NCBI RefSeq assembly: GCF_028715765.1
Contig: NZ_JAQURE010000012.1
Span: 1-64,000 of the forward strand
Direction of reading: 5' to 3'
Source of the DNA: Rhodoferax sp.
Lineage (GTDB): Bacteria > Pseudomonadota > Gammaproteobacteria > Burkholderiales > Burkholderiaceae_C
Length of the DNA stretch: 64,000 bases
The translations under genes were made by a program, and so were the position numbers. Shown here piece after piece: positions 24,276-33,073 of this stretch (within the stretch, counting starts at the first letter, position 1; every line of letters begins with the position of its first letter). Under the pieces are notes generated by a model, which worked only from the letters and a program-made list of their open reading frames with translations, did no database searches and was not told the origin of the DNA.

Positions 24276-25156
24276 CGCCCGAGCTGATGGAGCAGGGCGC
24301 GCGCCATGCCGAAGCCTACCGCGCCAAACAGTCCCAGCGCCAGGGGCAAACCGCCTCGGGTGGGCGTTCTGCGGGTTTTGCCAGGCTGGCGCCGGCACCG
24401 GGTGAAGTGGATGTGACCCACGGGCGCATTCTTTACCTGGAAGATGTCAACGTGAGTTTTGACGGCTTCAAGGCCATCAACCATTTGTCGCTTGACATTG
24501 CTCCCGGCGAGCTGCGCTGCATCATTGGCCCCAATGGCGCGGGCAAAACCACCATGATGGACATCATCACTGGCAAAACCCGCCCGGATTCGGGTCAGGT
24601 GTTTTATGGCAGCACGATCGATTTGTTGCGCTTCAAAGAGGCCGAAATTGCCCAGATGGGCATTGGCCGCAAGTTCCAGAAACCCACGGTGTTTGAGCAG
24701 CTCACGGTGTTTGAAAACCTGGAGCTGGCTTTGAAAACCAACAAGGCCGTGACCGCATCCATGTTGTTCAAGCTGGATTCAAAGCAGAGCGACCGACTGG
24801 CCGAAGTGCTGCACACCATCCATCTGGCAGACAGCGTGTCGCGCCAGGCGGGCTACCTCAGCCATGGGCAAAAGCAGTGGCTGGAGATTGGCATGTTGCT
24901 GATGCAAGACCCCAAGCTGTTGCTGCTGGATGAACCTGTGGCGGGCATGACCGATGAGGAAACCGAGCGTACGGCTGAGCTTTTTTTGTCTTTGAAGGGC
25001 AAGCATTCGCTGATGGTGGTGGAGCATGACATGAGCTTCATCAACACCATCTCGGACATCGTCACGGTGTTGTGCGACGGCGCGGTGCTGGCGCAGGGCA
25101 CGCTGGCGCAGGTGCAGGCGGATGAACGGGTGATTGAGGTGTATCTTGGACGGTGA
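24272..25156 (+). CDS. urtD: Urea ABC transporter ATP-binding protein UrtD
   Basis: A 294-residue LivG-like ATPase: Walker A GPNGAGKTTMMD near residue 88, the UrtD-type signature LSHGQKQWLEIG near 196 (His in place of Gly), Walker B LLLLDEPVAGM near 217 and the H-loop VVEHDMSF near 252. An N-terminal extension of about 45 residues precedes the nucleotide-binding domain and is variable in the family. The start overlaps the urtC stop. A 148-bp gap with a strong palindrome separates it from urtE. Confidence 0.95.
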   Translation: MTPELMEQGARHAEAYRAKQSQRQGQTASGGRSAGFARLAPAPGEVDVTHGRILYLEDVNVSFDGFKAINHLSLDIAPGELRCIIGPNGAGKTTMMDIITGKTRPDSGQVFYGSTIDLLRFKEAEIAQMGIGRKFQKPTVFEQLTVFENLELALKTNKAVTASMLFKLDSKQSDRLAEVLHTIHLADSVSRQAGYLSHGQKQWLEIGMLLMQDPKLLLLDEPVAGMTDEETERTAELFLSLKGKHSLMVVEHDMSFINTISDIVTVLCDGAVLAQGTLAQVQADERVIEVYLGR

Positions 25157-25205
25157 GTTTGTGTCTTTACCAGACGGGGTGGCCGGGATGTGCGCCCGGC
25201 TGCGC

Positions 25206-25241
25206 ACTCACTTTTCTTTGCTTCGCCAAAGAAAAGTGAGT
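25206..25241. repeat. Perfect 15-bp stem hairpin between urtD and urtE
   Basis: ACTCACTTTTCTTTG, loop CTTCGC, CAAAGAAAAGTGAGT is a perfect inverted repeat, followed by CGCCCGCCGGGGCGAG, a second short dyad. It resembles the extragenic palindromes common in Burkholderiales. It has no T-run, so an intrinsic terminator is unlikely; a transcript-stability role is possible. Confidence 0.7.
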
Positions 25242-25304
25242 CGCCCGCCGGGGCGAGACCCTGCCAACAGCCGCATCAAAAACCATAAAAAAGGATAAAC
25301 ACAG

Positions 25305-25997
25305 ATGCTGAACGTCACCAACATCAACCAATACTACGGCGGCTCCCACATCTTGCGCGACGTGAACCTGCAAGCCAGCCTGGGCAAAATCACCGTCATT
25401 TTGGGCCGCAACGGGGTCGGCAAAACCACCCTGCTCAAAAGCCTGATGGGTCTGGTGCCAATCAAAACAGGTGCGATTGAATTCGACGGCAGGCCCATCC
25501 AAAACGCCACACCTTTTGAGCGTGCCAGAGCCGGCATCGGTTTTGTTCCGCAAGGCCGCGAGATTTTTGCCAGGTTGACTGTCGAGGAAAACCTGGCCAT
25601 GGGACTGGCCTACAAACCTGCCAGCACACCGATTCCGCCCGAATTGTTTGAACTGTTCCCGGTCTTGAAGCAAATGCTCAAGCGCCGTGGCGGCGACCTG
25701 TCCGGCGGCCAGCAACAGCAGTTGGCCATTGCCCGCGCGCTGGCCGCTGGCCCCAAACTGCTGATGCTCGACGAGCCCACCGAAGGCATCCAGCCCAGCA
25801 TCATCAAAGACATTGGCCGCGTCATCCGCATGTTGGCCGACCGAGGTGACATGGCCATTGTGCTGGTGGAGCAGTACTACGACTTCGCCCAAGAGTTGGC
25901 TGATCACTACGTGGTCATGGAACGCGGTGCCGTCAAAGCCCAAGGCTTGGGTGCCAACATGGAAGCGGATGGCGTGCGGCAGATGGTGGCGATTTGA
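25305..25997 (+). CDS. urtE: Urea ABC transporter ATP-binding protein UrtE
   Basis: A 230-residue LivF-like ATPase starting MLNVTNINQYYGGSHILRDV, with Walker A GRNGVGKTTLLK near residue 36, signature LSGGQQQQLAIA near 134, Walker B LLMLDEPTEGIQPS near 155 and H-loop LVEQYYDF near 186. It completes the urea transporter. A good ribosome site (AAAAAAGGATAAACAC) precedes the ATG. The gene ends 13 bp from the convergent PIN toxin gene. Confidence 0.95.
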   Translation: MLNVTNINQYYGGSHILRDVNLQASLGKITVILGRNGVGKTTLLKSLMGLVPIKTGAIEFDGRPIQNATPFERARAGIGFVPQGREIFARLTVEENLAMGLAYKPASTPIPPELFELFPVLKQMLKRRGGDLSGGQQQQLAIARALAAGPKLLMLDEPTEGIQPSIIKDIGRVIRMLADRGDMAIVLVEQYYDFAQELADHYVVMERGAVKAQGLGANMEADGVRQMVAI

Positions 25998-26010
25998 AAT
26001 TGCAAGCCCG

Positions 26011-26433
26011 TCAATCTTCAAAATACAACGCGACACGATCAGTCGTCCATGTCGCCACACCAGTGCCAAAAAAATCAGCATCTTCCGTCCACACTGGGCA
26101 ACCAATCGTCAGGGCGCATGCAAGAACCGGCCAATCATCGGCATCGCGGATGGAAATTCTTTGGAGCGATTGTTGCTTGAGTCCTTCGTAAAGTTCGAGT
26201 TCTACGGGTTGAACGATTGACTCAAGGGTGTCCAGCACGGTCACGGCCGCACTGCTGTCAAGGCCGCGCTTTTCCAATAATGCAGGCAAGTACTTGCGGG
26301 CATCCAAGTAGGCAACATCAGGTGCAAAAAATTTGGTTGTAGCCGCGTTGACAAGCAACAGCTGCCGCACGCGTTTGCCCAGTACTGCCCGGATCAGAAT
26401 ATTGGCATCCAAGACAAGGGCTTTGGGGCTCAT
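26011..26433 (-). CDS. PIN-domain RNase toxin
   Basis: A 140-residue PIN-domain protein: first acidic residue in ALVLDANILIRAVLGK, second group in DARKYLPALLEKRG, and the late acidic motif IRDADDWPVLACAL then VWTEDADFFGTGV. PIN toxins of VapC type cleave tRNA or other RNA with Mg2+. It is translationally coupled (4-bp overlap) to a Phd-like antitoxin. The pair sits between urtE and ureD and separates them. Confidence 0.8.
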   Translation of the reverse strand: MSPKALVLDANILIRAVLGKRVRQLLLVNAATTKFFAPDVAYLDARKYLPALLEKRGLDSSAAVTVLDTLESIVQPVELELYEGLKQQSLQRISIRDADDWPVLACALTIGCPVWTEDADFFGTGVATWTTDRVALYFED

Positions 26434-26714
26434 TGCGCCGTCACCTTGAGTTTTTTATTTGCAGTGGTCTGTTTGCGCACTGCTTTGAAGTCAGCAACAA
26501 CTGTCTCCACATCCACGTCGTGTGCTGCCAGCAATTGGTCTAGTGTTTTGCTGGCCTTTTTCAGTGCCGTGATGTCTGCATCGACCTGGCCATGGGTCGG
26601 AATGAAATACCCAACTGTGTGGCCATGACGCGTTACCGCGACGGGTGAACTCGATGCAATGAACTCTGCGATACCGGCTCGGAACTCGCGAATGCCTACT
26701 TTGGTGGTTTCCAT
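26430..26714 (-). CDS. Phd/YefM-type antitoxin
   Basis: A 94-residue protein with the Phd/YefM DNA-binding pattern (KVGIREFRAGIAEFIASSSP then VAVTRHGHTVGYFIPT) and a Lys-rich C-terminal tail that would bind the PIN toxin. It is the first gene of the module, as usual for antitoxins. Upstream AT-rich DNA has GTGTA repeats that could be the operator. The 155 bp between this gene and the ureD stop show no other gene. Confidence 0.8.
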   Translation of the reverse strand: METTKVGIREFRAGIAEFIASSSPVAVTRHGHTVGYFIPTHGQVDADITALKKASKTLDQLLAAHDVDVETVVADFKAVRKQTTANKKLKVTAQ

Positions 26715-26869
26715 GGTGCTGCCCTTGATGTTCGGAATTGAGATAGAAATGTGTATTTAAGTGTACGCAATTTGTTTTGAATTTGCGCAAAACCCAAAAC
26801 GAGTGAAGTTGCGTTGCTGTCCACCGTCAAGGCGTTGGACCAGAAGCGCCCGCCAATACACGGTAGATC

Positions 26870-27700
26870 TCACATAGACCAAATCCGGGGTAGGGTGGCT
26901 GGCAACCCCCAAAAATGCGCCCGCCAGTTCACCCACACTTGTCGCAGCAATTCCACTGCGGGTTCCACCAGCGGCGACAGCACCCGCACCACCAGCACTT
27001 GCGGGTTGGGGCAGGTGGCACCCGCCGTGCCGCGCAAAGCATGGCCATCGAGCACTTGGCGAGCCATGTCTAGCGCGGCCGCGCGGCGGGGTTTGTCAAG
27101 TGCAGTGCCCGCAGCAAAAAACAGGGTGGCCATGCAGCGCTGGCCTGCCAGCCCCAGCGGGCCGTCCATCAGGCGGGTGTCGCTGGCATCGATCAGCCCA
27201 CGCTCCAGCCACACGTCAGGCAGCTCAAGGTGTTGCAACAAACGGCCTTGGGTAAAGGGTAAATCGGCTGCGGGCAGGCCCAGCGCGGTGATGTCCCAAC
27301 CCATGCATTCGGCTTGCGGCGCCAGGTTCAAAGTGAGGTGGTTTTCGGCCAGGCATTGGTTGTAGGCGATGGTCTCCAATGGCAACCATTCCAGCCGTGC
27401 CTGGTCACGCAGGGTGATCTGGGTGCGCTGCACTGCTGGCTCGCCTGCCGAGCGGTAAAAACGGGTGGCACCCGGGGTGGTGATCAGGCCATGCGCGGCG
27501 CCGCTGGCCGCCACCGTGATGTCAAGCGTGTCGCCACCCACCAAGCCGCCGGGCGGGTGCACCAGCACGTTGTGGCAGACCGCATGACCCTCGGGGTAAA
27601 GGCTTTGCAGCAGCCGCAGTGGACCGCTGTGGGTGTGGCGCGCCACGCTGCGTTGCTGCTCTTGGCTGTAGTTGATGTCAAGTTGGGCGTGCCAGGTCAT
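26870..27700 (-). CDS. ureD: Urease accessory protein UreD (UreH)
   Basis: A 276-residue UreD of normal length. Family segments include HNVLVHPPGGLVGGDTLDI near residue 44, TTPGATRFYRS near 74, LEWLPLETIAYNQC near 103 and RLLQHLELPDVWLERG near 150. UreD is the scaffold that holds UreF and UreG on apo-urease and channels nickel. In relatives it normally heads the ureDABCEFG operon; here it is inverted, 9 kb past ureG, and third in an amtB-hypothetical-ureD operon with a 10-bp gap to the preceding gene. Confidence 0.95.
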   Translation of the reverse strand: MTWHAQLDINYSQEQQRSVARHTHSGPLRLLQSLYPEGHAVCHNVLVHPPGGLVGGDTLDITVAASGAAHGLITTPGATRFYRSAGEPAVQRTQITLRDQARLEWLPLETIAYNQCLAENHLTLNLAPQAECMGWDITALGLPAADLPFTQGRLLQHLELPDVWLERGLIDASDTRLMDGPLGLAGQRCMATLFFAAGTALDKPRRAAALDMARQVLDGHALRGTAGATCPNPQVLVVRVLSPLVEPAVELLRQVWVNWRAHFWGLPATLPRIWSM

Positions 27701-27710
27701 GGGTGCGAAT

Positions 27711-28004
27711 TTACCGTAAGCCCCGCATGTAACGAATCAGCCCCGTGTCTTCATGCCTTAAATCGGTCTTTTTATAACCATTGGTCTGTGGCTGGGGTGG
27801 CAGCAGCAGCACGCTGAGCTTTTCAGCCAGTTCGGCCAGGTCGGGATGGCCTTCCTTTTGGGCATAGTCGTTTGAAAATCGAATGATTTCCTCTGCGTAT
27901 TCGCGGTTGCAAGCCAACCATTCGGTGTCGGTCACACGGCCAGTTTTACGCCGCAGCATCACATGCATGCGGGCGGCCAGGGCAATTTTTTCGCTGCTTC
28001 TCAT
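27711..28004 (-). CDS. Small conserved protein between amtB and ureD, unknown function
   Basis: A 97-residue soluble, helical protein started at MRSSEKIALAARMHVMLRRK; the track's longer form runs back into amtB. It has TEWLACNREYAEEIIRFSN and ends RHEDTGLIRYMRGLR. I do not recognise a named family. It starts 13 bp after the amtB stop and ends 10 bp before ureD, so it is co-transcribed with both, which suggests a nitrogen-related role without showing one. Confidence 0.65.
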   Translation of the reverse strand: MRSSEKIALAARMHVMLRRKTGRVTDTEWLACNREYAEEIIRFSNDYAQKEGHPDLAELAEKLSVLLLPPQPQTNGYKKTDLRHEDTGLIRYMRGLR

Positions 28005-28017
28005 GGTGTGACTCCAA

Positions 28018-29397
28018 TCAAGTGCCAAGTTGTTCCCGATGCAGGGAAATGTCCAGACCGGTTTGCTCAAAAGCTTCATCCACCCGCAAGCCAACCCATC
28101 CTTTGGTGACCCACAGCAGCAAGGCGCTCATGGCGCCGCTGTACAGCACCACAACCGCCACACCTATCAGCTGGGTACTCCAATGCGCCGGTACACCCGA
28201 GATGCTTTTGCTGGCCAATACGCCGGTGAGCAGCGAGCCCACAATGCCACCAATGCCATGCACGCCAAACACGTCCAGCGAGTCATCGGCATTGAGCATG
28301 CGCTTGAGACCCGTGGCACCCCAATAACATGCCAGCCCAGCCACCGCACCAATCAGCACTGCAGATCGTGGCGTGACAAAACCTGCAGCGGGAGTGATGG
28401 CCACCAGACCTGCCACCAGCCCCGAGCACAAACCCAGCAAAGACGGACGGCCGCGCACCAGCCACTCCCCCAGCATCCAGAAAATGGCTCCGGCCGCCGC
28501 CGCGATTTGCGTCACTGCCATGGCCAAACCGGCACGCCCGTCTGCAGCAAGGGCTGAGCCGGCGTTAAAACCAAACCAGCCCACCCACAACAGCCCGGCT
28601 CCGACCATGGTCAGGCCTAGGTTAAACGGCTGAAAAGGTTCATGCCCGTAACCTTTGCGTGGGCCCAAGGCATAGGCACAGACCAAGCCGGTGACCCCGG
28701 CGTTGATGTGCACCACCGAGCCACCGGCAAAGTCCAGCACGCCCATTTGCGCCAGCCAGCCACCTGGCTCCCAGACCCAGTGCGCAATTGGGGCATAGAC
28801 CAGCATCGACCACAATCCAATGAACCACAACAGTGCTGAAAACTGCATGCGCTCCACCACTGCGCCCACAATCAAGGCCGCCGTGATGATGGCAAAACTG
28901 AGTTGGTACATGGCGTACACCGATTCCGGCAAATTGGGGGCGATGTAACTGACCGCCACCTGGCCGCTGTCCTTGATGTAGTCCAAGCCAACAAACCACA
29001 AACGCTCAGTGCCACCCCACCAGGGGTTGCCAGGGGTAAAGGCCAACGAGTAGCCCACAGCGAACCACAACAAGGTGACCAACCCAGCAATGGCCACCAC
29101 GCTGGCCAGGGTGTTGATGAAATTTTTGCGTCGGATCATGCCACCGTAAAACAAGGCAATACCTGGCAAGGTCATCAGCAGCACCAAAGCGGTGCTGGTG
29201 AGCATCCAGGCGGTATCAGCGCTGCTGATGCTGCTCTGGGCAACCAAAGCGGGGTGAGTTAGCGCCACACTGGAGGCAACAGCAGCGCTGACCGCACTGG
29301 CCGCCAGCGTGGGTGCAGTTGCCATATCTTGAGAAGCTGCACCAAAGTGGAAACTCCACAACACAGCCCAAAGGCCAATCAGTTTGAATAGATGCAT
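28018..29397 (-). CDS. amtB: Ammonium transporter
   Basis: Started at MHLFKLIGLWAVLWSFHFGA, a signal-like leader. The 459-residue Amt protein has eleven membrane helices. Visible hallmarks are the N-terminal STALVLLMTLPGIALFYGGM, the conserved DFAGGSVVHINAGVTGLVCA near residue 228 (first pore His) and DVFGVHGIGGIVGS near residue 383 (second pore His). It conducts ammonium/ammonia into the cell under nitrogen limitation. No glnK is adjacent, unlike many genomes. It is the first gene of amtB-hypothetical-ureD and has a near-consensus sigma-54 promoter. Confidence 0.93.
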   Translation of the reverse strand: MHLFKLIGLWAVLWSFHFGAASQDMATAPTLAASAVSAAVASSVALTHPALVAQSSISSADTAWMLTSTALVLLMTLPGIALFYGGMIRRKNFINTLASVVAIAGLVTLLWFAVGYSLAFTPGNPWWGGTERLWFVGLDYIKDSGQVAVSYIAPNLPESVYAMYQLSFAIITAALIVGAVVERMQFSALLWFIGLWSMLVYAPIAHWVWEPGGWLAQMGVLDFAGGSVVHINAGVTGLVCAYALGPRKGYGHEPFQPFNLGLTMVGAGLLWVGWFGFNAGSALAADGRAGLAMAVTQIAAAAGAIFWMLGEWLVRGRPSLLGLCSGLVAGLVAITPAAGFVTPRSAVLIGAVAGLACYWGATGLKRMLNADDSLDVFGVHGIGGIVGSLLTGVLASKSISGVPAHWSTQLIGVAVVVLYSGAMSALLLWVTKGWVGLRVDEAFEQTGLDISLHREQLGT

Positions 29398-29431
29398 CGT
29401 ATGAGTCCAACAGTTGTAATGGTTAACCCTA

Positions 29432-29448
29432 AGCACAGGGTGTGCCAA
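29432..29448 (-). promoter_or_regulatory. amtB: Sigma-54 promoter of amtB
   Basis: Minus strand reads TTGGCACACCCTGTGCT: TGGCAC in the -24 box and TGC in the -12 box with GG-N10-GC spacing. The start site would be about 25 bases before the ATG. A weak NtrC-like half site GCACCATGCGCTGCA lies at 29560-29574 within the end of nasA. Confidence 0.65.
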
Positions 29449-29544
29449 CTGCTGATTGATGCGCTGAAACTAATGCCCTTGAGCGCTACGCTGTGCCCAG
29501 GCTGTGGTGTGTTGGCTGGAACCGGCCGAGATCATCCCTCAGGG

Positions 29545-32520
29545 TCAAGAAAATTGCCGCACCATGCGCTGCAACTGTGGCACGCACGAGCCGCAGTTGG
29601 TGCCGCAATGCAACGCGGCTTTCAATGCGTCAAGCACGTGGGTGGCCTGGCCCGTGTGGGAGGCATCAGAGGCATGCGCAGCATGGCTGCTGAGGTGGTT
29701 TTGAATGGCCACATCGGTGACGTTAAAACAGGTGCAAACCGTGGTGCCGCGCGATACCACCGGCACCGGCGGTGTGGCTCCGGGGATGAGCAGCGCCCGG
29801 CCATACGAATGGGCTGGCAAAGATTCTTTGAGCAAGGTGGTGATCCAGCTTTGGGCGCTGATGTCCCCGGCCAGCAAAAAGCCTTCCAGCGACGTTTGTG
29901 TGTCGTGCTCCACCAGCCGGGCGGCACGGCGCTGACCGCGTTTGGGGTCTGAGTAACGCAGCACCTCTGGCCCTTTGATGTGTAAGAGTGACTCTATTTG
30001 TGCCAGCACGGCAGGCTCTGGTGCGGCGTGGTGCGCAGCGCGAAACAGCAGGCCACAGCGCTCGCTGGTGCTGGTGTCGTTGCCGTTGCCAGGGCCAGTG
30101 GCATCAGTCGCACTGGCGGCACTGACCACATTGGCATCTACACCATTGGAAAACGGCACGCAGGTGGCAAAGTCAAATTGCGTCATCAGCGCTTGCAGGT
30201 CGTTGCGGACGTTGATCAGCTGCGACTCGGGCAACCAAGCCATGGTCAGCAGTTGCCAGGGCAGGTCGGCCTTGAGGATTTTGATGGGGGTGTGTTTGAA
30301 CTCGGGCTGTTTGGAGTCTGGGCAAAACACGCCGCTGGTCAAGGCGTTGACCCCTGCCAGGCGCTCGCCTTGGGCGTTTTGACCACTGATGAATTCTTCA
30401 CCCCAATGCATGGCCATGAAAGCCTGACTTGCACTGATTTCAGGGCTGGCTTGCACTGGCACCAGCACCGAGCCACGCACACTGGTGAGGTACACCAGGT
30501 CACCGTCTTTGAGGCCACGCTGGCGCATGTCTTGCGGGTGCATTTGCACGCAGGGCTCACTGTCGTGGCCAAACAGGCGGCCCAACGTGCCGGTTCGGCT
30601 CATGCCGTGCCACTGGTCGCGCAGGCGTCCGGTGGTCAGGGCAAACGGGTAGCGGGCGCTGCGAGGCTCGGCCACGGCCTGAAAAGCGGCAGGGATGAAG
30701 TGCGCCTTGCCGTCTGCCGTGGGAAACACACCGTCCTCATAAAGTCTGGCTTTGCCTTGGCGTTCGCCTTCTGTCAAAGGCCATTGTTGGGGTGCAGCCT
30801 CCAGCATGGCGTAGCTCATGCCGGTGATGTCGAGGTCGCGCCCACGGGTGGTTTCGCGGTGTTCGTTCCAGATGGATTCTGGGTTGGTGTAGGGGAACAG
30901 GCTGCTTCGGTTTAAACCCGCCATCGGGGTCAGAGCCGAATTCGGTGCTGCATCTGCTGTCTTCGGCAAAGCTTGTAGCCCGAATTCGGATCTGACCCCG
31001 CTGGCTGGCATTGTTGGCAAATGTGCTACCAGCCGTTGCGCAAAGTCGGTGGCGATCAGCCAGTCGTGGCGGCACTCGCCCGCCGGGTTGACAGCGGCGC
31101 GCACGCGGCTGATGCGCCGCTCTGAGTTGGTCACGGTGCCTTCTTTTTCGCCCCAGGTGGTGGCCGGCAGCAGCAGGTCGGCATAGCGGCAGGTGGCAGT
31201 GGTGGCAAAGGCTTCTTGCACCACCACAAATTCGGCGCGCTGCAAGGCGCGGCGCACCGTGGCTTGGTCGGGCATGGATTGCGCTGGGTTGGTGCAGGCA
31301 ATCCACAAGGCTTTGATGTCGCCGTCTGCAGCAGCCTGGAACATTTCGACGGCTGTTTTGCCGGGCTTGGCCGGCACGTCTGGCACACCCCACAGGGCGG
31401 CCACTTCAGCGCGGTGGCTGGCGTTGGCCAAGTCGCGGTGACCAGAGAGCAAGTTGGCCATGCCGCCCACTTCGCGCCCGCCCATGGCATTGGGCTGGCC
31501 AGTGAGCGAAAACGGGCCGGCGCCAGGCTTGCCGATCTGGCCAGTGGCCAGGTGCAGATTGATGAGCGAGGTGTTTTTGGCGGTGCCGCTGCTGGACTGG
31601 TTCAAGCCCTGGCAGTACAGGCTCAGCGTCGGGGTGCGGCCCTGTGGGGTGACCCCTGCAAACCACTGCGCGGCTTGCAGCAAGGCGGCTTGGGAGATAC
31701 CGCACATGTGCGCCACTTTGTCAGGCGTGCAATCGCGCACCAGGGTTTTCAGAGCCTCAAAACCGCTGGTGTGTGCCGCGACAAACCCGGTGTCAAGCCA
31801 GCCTTCCCACAGCATCAGGTGCAACATGCCGTGGTGCAGCATGACATCAGTGCCGGGCTGGATTTGCAAAAACAGGTCGGCGTCAGCTGCGGTGTCGGTG
31901 CGCCGGGTGTCAACCACCACCACTTTCATGGCCGGGTTGGCACGGCGTGCATCTTCAAGGCGGCGGTACAAAATGGGGTGCGCGTAAGCCGGGTTGGCGC
32001 CGGTAATGAACAGTGTGCCAGCGTGTGGCAGGTCGTCATAGCAAGCTGGGGGCGCATCCATGCCCAGCGTTTGCTTGTAGCCCGCCACGGCGCTGCTCAT
32101 GCACAGGCGCGAGTTGCTGTCGACGTTGTTGGTACCCACCAAGCCCTTGGCGAGTTTGTTGAAGACGTAATAGTCTTCGGTCAGCAACTGGCCTGACAAG
32201 TAAAAACCCACTGCATCCGGGCCATGCGTCTGGATGACTTGCGCAAACTTCTTTGCCGCCATATCCAGCGCACTGTGCCAGTCGGTGCGTTGTGCCGGTG
32301 CGTCGCGCTGGGCGCGCTGCATGGGGTGCAGCAACCGCGCTTGCGCAGTGATGTCGGCGCTGGCCGTCAGGTGCAGGGTAGAGCCCTTGCTGCACAGGCG
32401 GCCAAAGTTGGCTGGGTGGTCGGGGTCGCCGCGCACGCCGGTGATCTGGTTGCCGCTGGATTCGATGATCACCCCGCAGCCCACACCGCAGTAAGGGCAG
32501 GTCGAACGCGTTTCAGTCAT
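29545..32520 (-). CDS. nasA: Assimilatory nitrate reductase catalytic subunit with C-terminal [2Fe-2S] domain
   Basis: Started at MTETRSTCPYCGVGCGVIIE. The 991-residue molybdopterin oxidoreductase has the N-terminal [4Fe-4S] motif CPYCGVGC followed by GRLCSKG, Mo-cofactor domains (GKPGAGPFSLTGQPNAMGGR near residue 335), the C-terminal cofactor-binding fold (TTGRLRDQWHGMSRTG) and a BFD-like [2Fe-2S] domain near residue 928 (VCTCFNVTD, then HCGTNCGSC). It reduces nitrate to nitrite in the cytoplasm. It is the last gene of the nrt-nir-nas operon. Around residues 505-535 an extra ASGVRSEFGLQALPK segment, absent from relatives as I recall them, is encoded by an inverted repeat. Confidence 0.93.
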   Translation of the reverse strand: MTETRSTCPYCGVGCGVIIESSGNQITGVRGDPDHPANFGRLCSKGSTLHLTASADITAQARLLHPMQRAQRDAPAQRTDWHSALDMAAKKFAQVIQTHGPDAVGFYLSGQLLTEDYYVFNKLAKGLVGTNNVDSNSRLCMSSAVAGYKQTLGMDAPPACYDDLPHAGTLFITGANPAYAHPILYRRLEDARRANPAMKVVVVDTRRTDTAADADLFLQIQPGTDVMLHHGMLHLMLWEGWLDTGFVAAHTSGFEALKTLVRDCTPDKVAHMCGISQAALLQAAQWFAGVTPQGRTPTLSLYCQGLNQSSSGTAKNTSLINLHLATGQIGKPGAGPFSLTGQPNAMGGREVGGMANLLSGHRDLANASHRAEVAALWGVPDVPAKPGKTAVEMFQAAADGDIKALWIACTNPAQSMPDQATVRRALQRAEFVVVQEAFATTATCRYADLLLPATTWGEKEGTVTNSERRISRVRAAVNPAGECRHDWLIATDFAQRLVAHLPTMPASGVRSEFGLQALPKTADAAPNSALTPMAGLNRSSLFPYTNPESIWNEHRETTRGRDLDITGMSYAMLEAAPQQWPLTEGERQGKARLYEDGVFPTADGKAHFIPAAFQAVAEPRSARYPFALTTGRLRDQWHGMSRTGTLGRLFGHDSEPCVQMHPQDMRQRGLKDGDLVYLTSVRGSVLVPVQASPEISASQAFMAMHWGEEFISGQNAQGERLAGVNALTSGVFCPDSKQPEFKHTPIKILKADLPWQLLTMAWLPESQLINVRNDLQALMTQFDFATCVPFSNGVDANVVSAASATDATGPGNGNDTSTSERCGLLFRAAHHAAPEPAVLAQIESLLHIKGPEVLRYSDPKRGQRRAARLVEHDTQTSLEGFLLAGDISAQSWITTLLKESLPAHSYGRALLIPGATPPVPVVSRGTTVCTCFNVTDVAIQNHLSSHAAHASDASHTGQATHVLDALKAALHCGTNCGSCVPQLQRMVRQFS
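30926..30999. repeat. Inverted repeat (family C) inserted in frame in nasA
   Basis: GGGGTCAGAGCCGAATTCGG (30926-30945) and CCGAATTCGGATCTGACCCC (30980-30999) form a 20-bp inverted repeat with one mismatch around a 34-bp loop. It lies between conserved NasA blocks QRLVAHL and FPYTNPESIWNEHR and keeps the frame open. Confidence 0.85.
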
Positions 32521-32608
32521 GGCTTGGGTTCTTTCAAAGCGTGTGTGCGTGGCCAAGCAGCGGGTGGATCGGTGTCATGGTCACGCTGCAGGGGAGTTGG
32601 CAATGGCC

Positions 32609-32992
32609 TTAAACGCAGGCCTTGTGCCGCGCCGGGCCAGCGATGGGGCGGGTTTGCTCTGTGGCGTGGCTGGCCAGCTCGGCAGTTTTCAGGAACACTT
32701 GCCCGGCCACTACCTTGATTTCAAAACGCGGCGTACAGCCCTCGTCTGGCGCGGCGGCCTGGCCGGTGCACAGGCCAATGGTCCAGTTGTGCAACGGGCA
32801 GGCCACACTGGTGCCAAACACTATGCCTTGGCTCAAGGGGCCGCCTTTGTGCGGACAGCGGTCAAGCAGGGCAAACACCTCGCCCGTGTCGTTGCGAAAC
32901 ACCGCCACATCCATGCCAGCGCTGCGAGACACGCGGCGAGAGCCCAGCACAGGGATGTCGTCGATTTGGCAGATGAGAGTCCATTCGTTCAT
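32609..32992 (-). CDS. nirD: Assimilatory nitrite reductase small subunit
   Basis: A 127-residue Rieske-type protein beginning MNEWTLICQIDDIPVLGSRR. The Rieske cluster motifs CPHKGGPLS (near residue 45) and CPLHNWTI (near residue 65) are complete. It partners NirB in NADH-dependent reduction of nitrite to ammonium. The last 20 residues (HATEQTRPIAGPARHKACV) extend beyond the usual domain. It lies between nirB and nasA, with a copy of repeat A in the gap to nirB. Confidence 0.92.
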   Translation of the reverse strand: MNEWTLICQIDDIPVLGSRRVSRSAGMDVAVFRNDTGEVFALLDRCPHKGGPLSQGIVFGTSVACPLHNWTIGLCTGQAAAPDEGCTPRFEIKVVAGQVFLKTAELASHATEQTRPIAGPARHKACV

Positions 32993-33005
32993 TTTGCTAT
33001 TTCCT

Positions 33006-33062
33006 TTGTAGCTTATTACGCTTGTTGTATATGGTCTAGAGGCCTAAAAAGCATATAAAAAT
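33006..33062 (-). repeat. Dispersed repeat A between nirB and nirD
   Basis: TTGTAGCTTATTACGCTTG, TCTAGAGGCCTAAAAAGCAT and TATAAAAATAG make a degenerate repeat-A copy that fills most of the 81-bp gap between nirB and nirD. Confidence 0.7.
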
Positions 33063-33073
33063 AGGGTCAAGGT

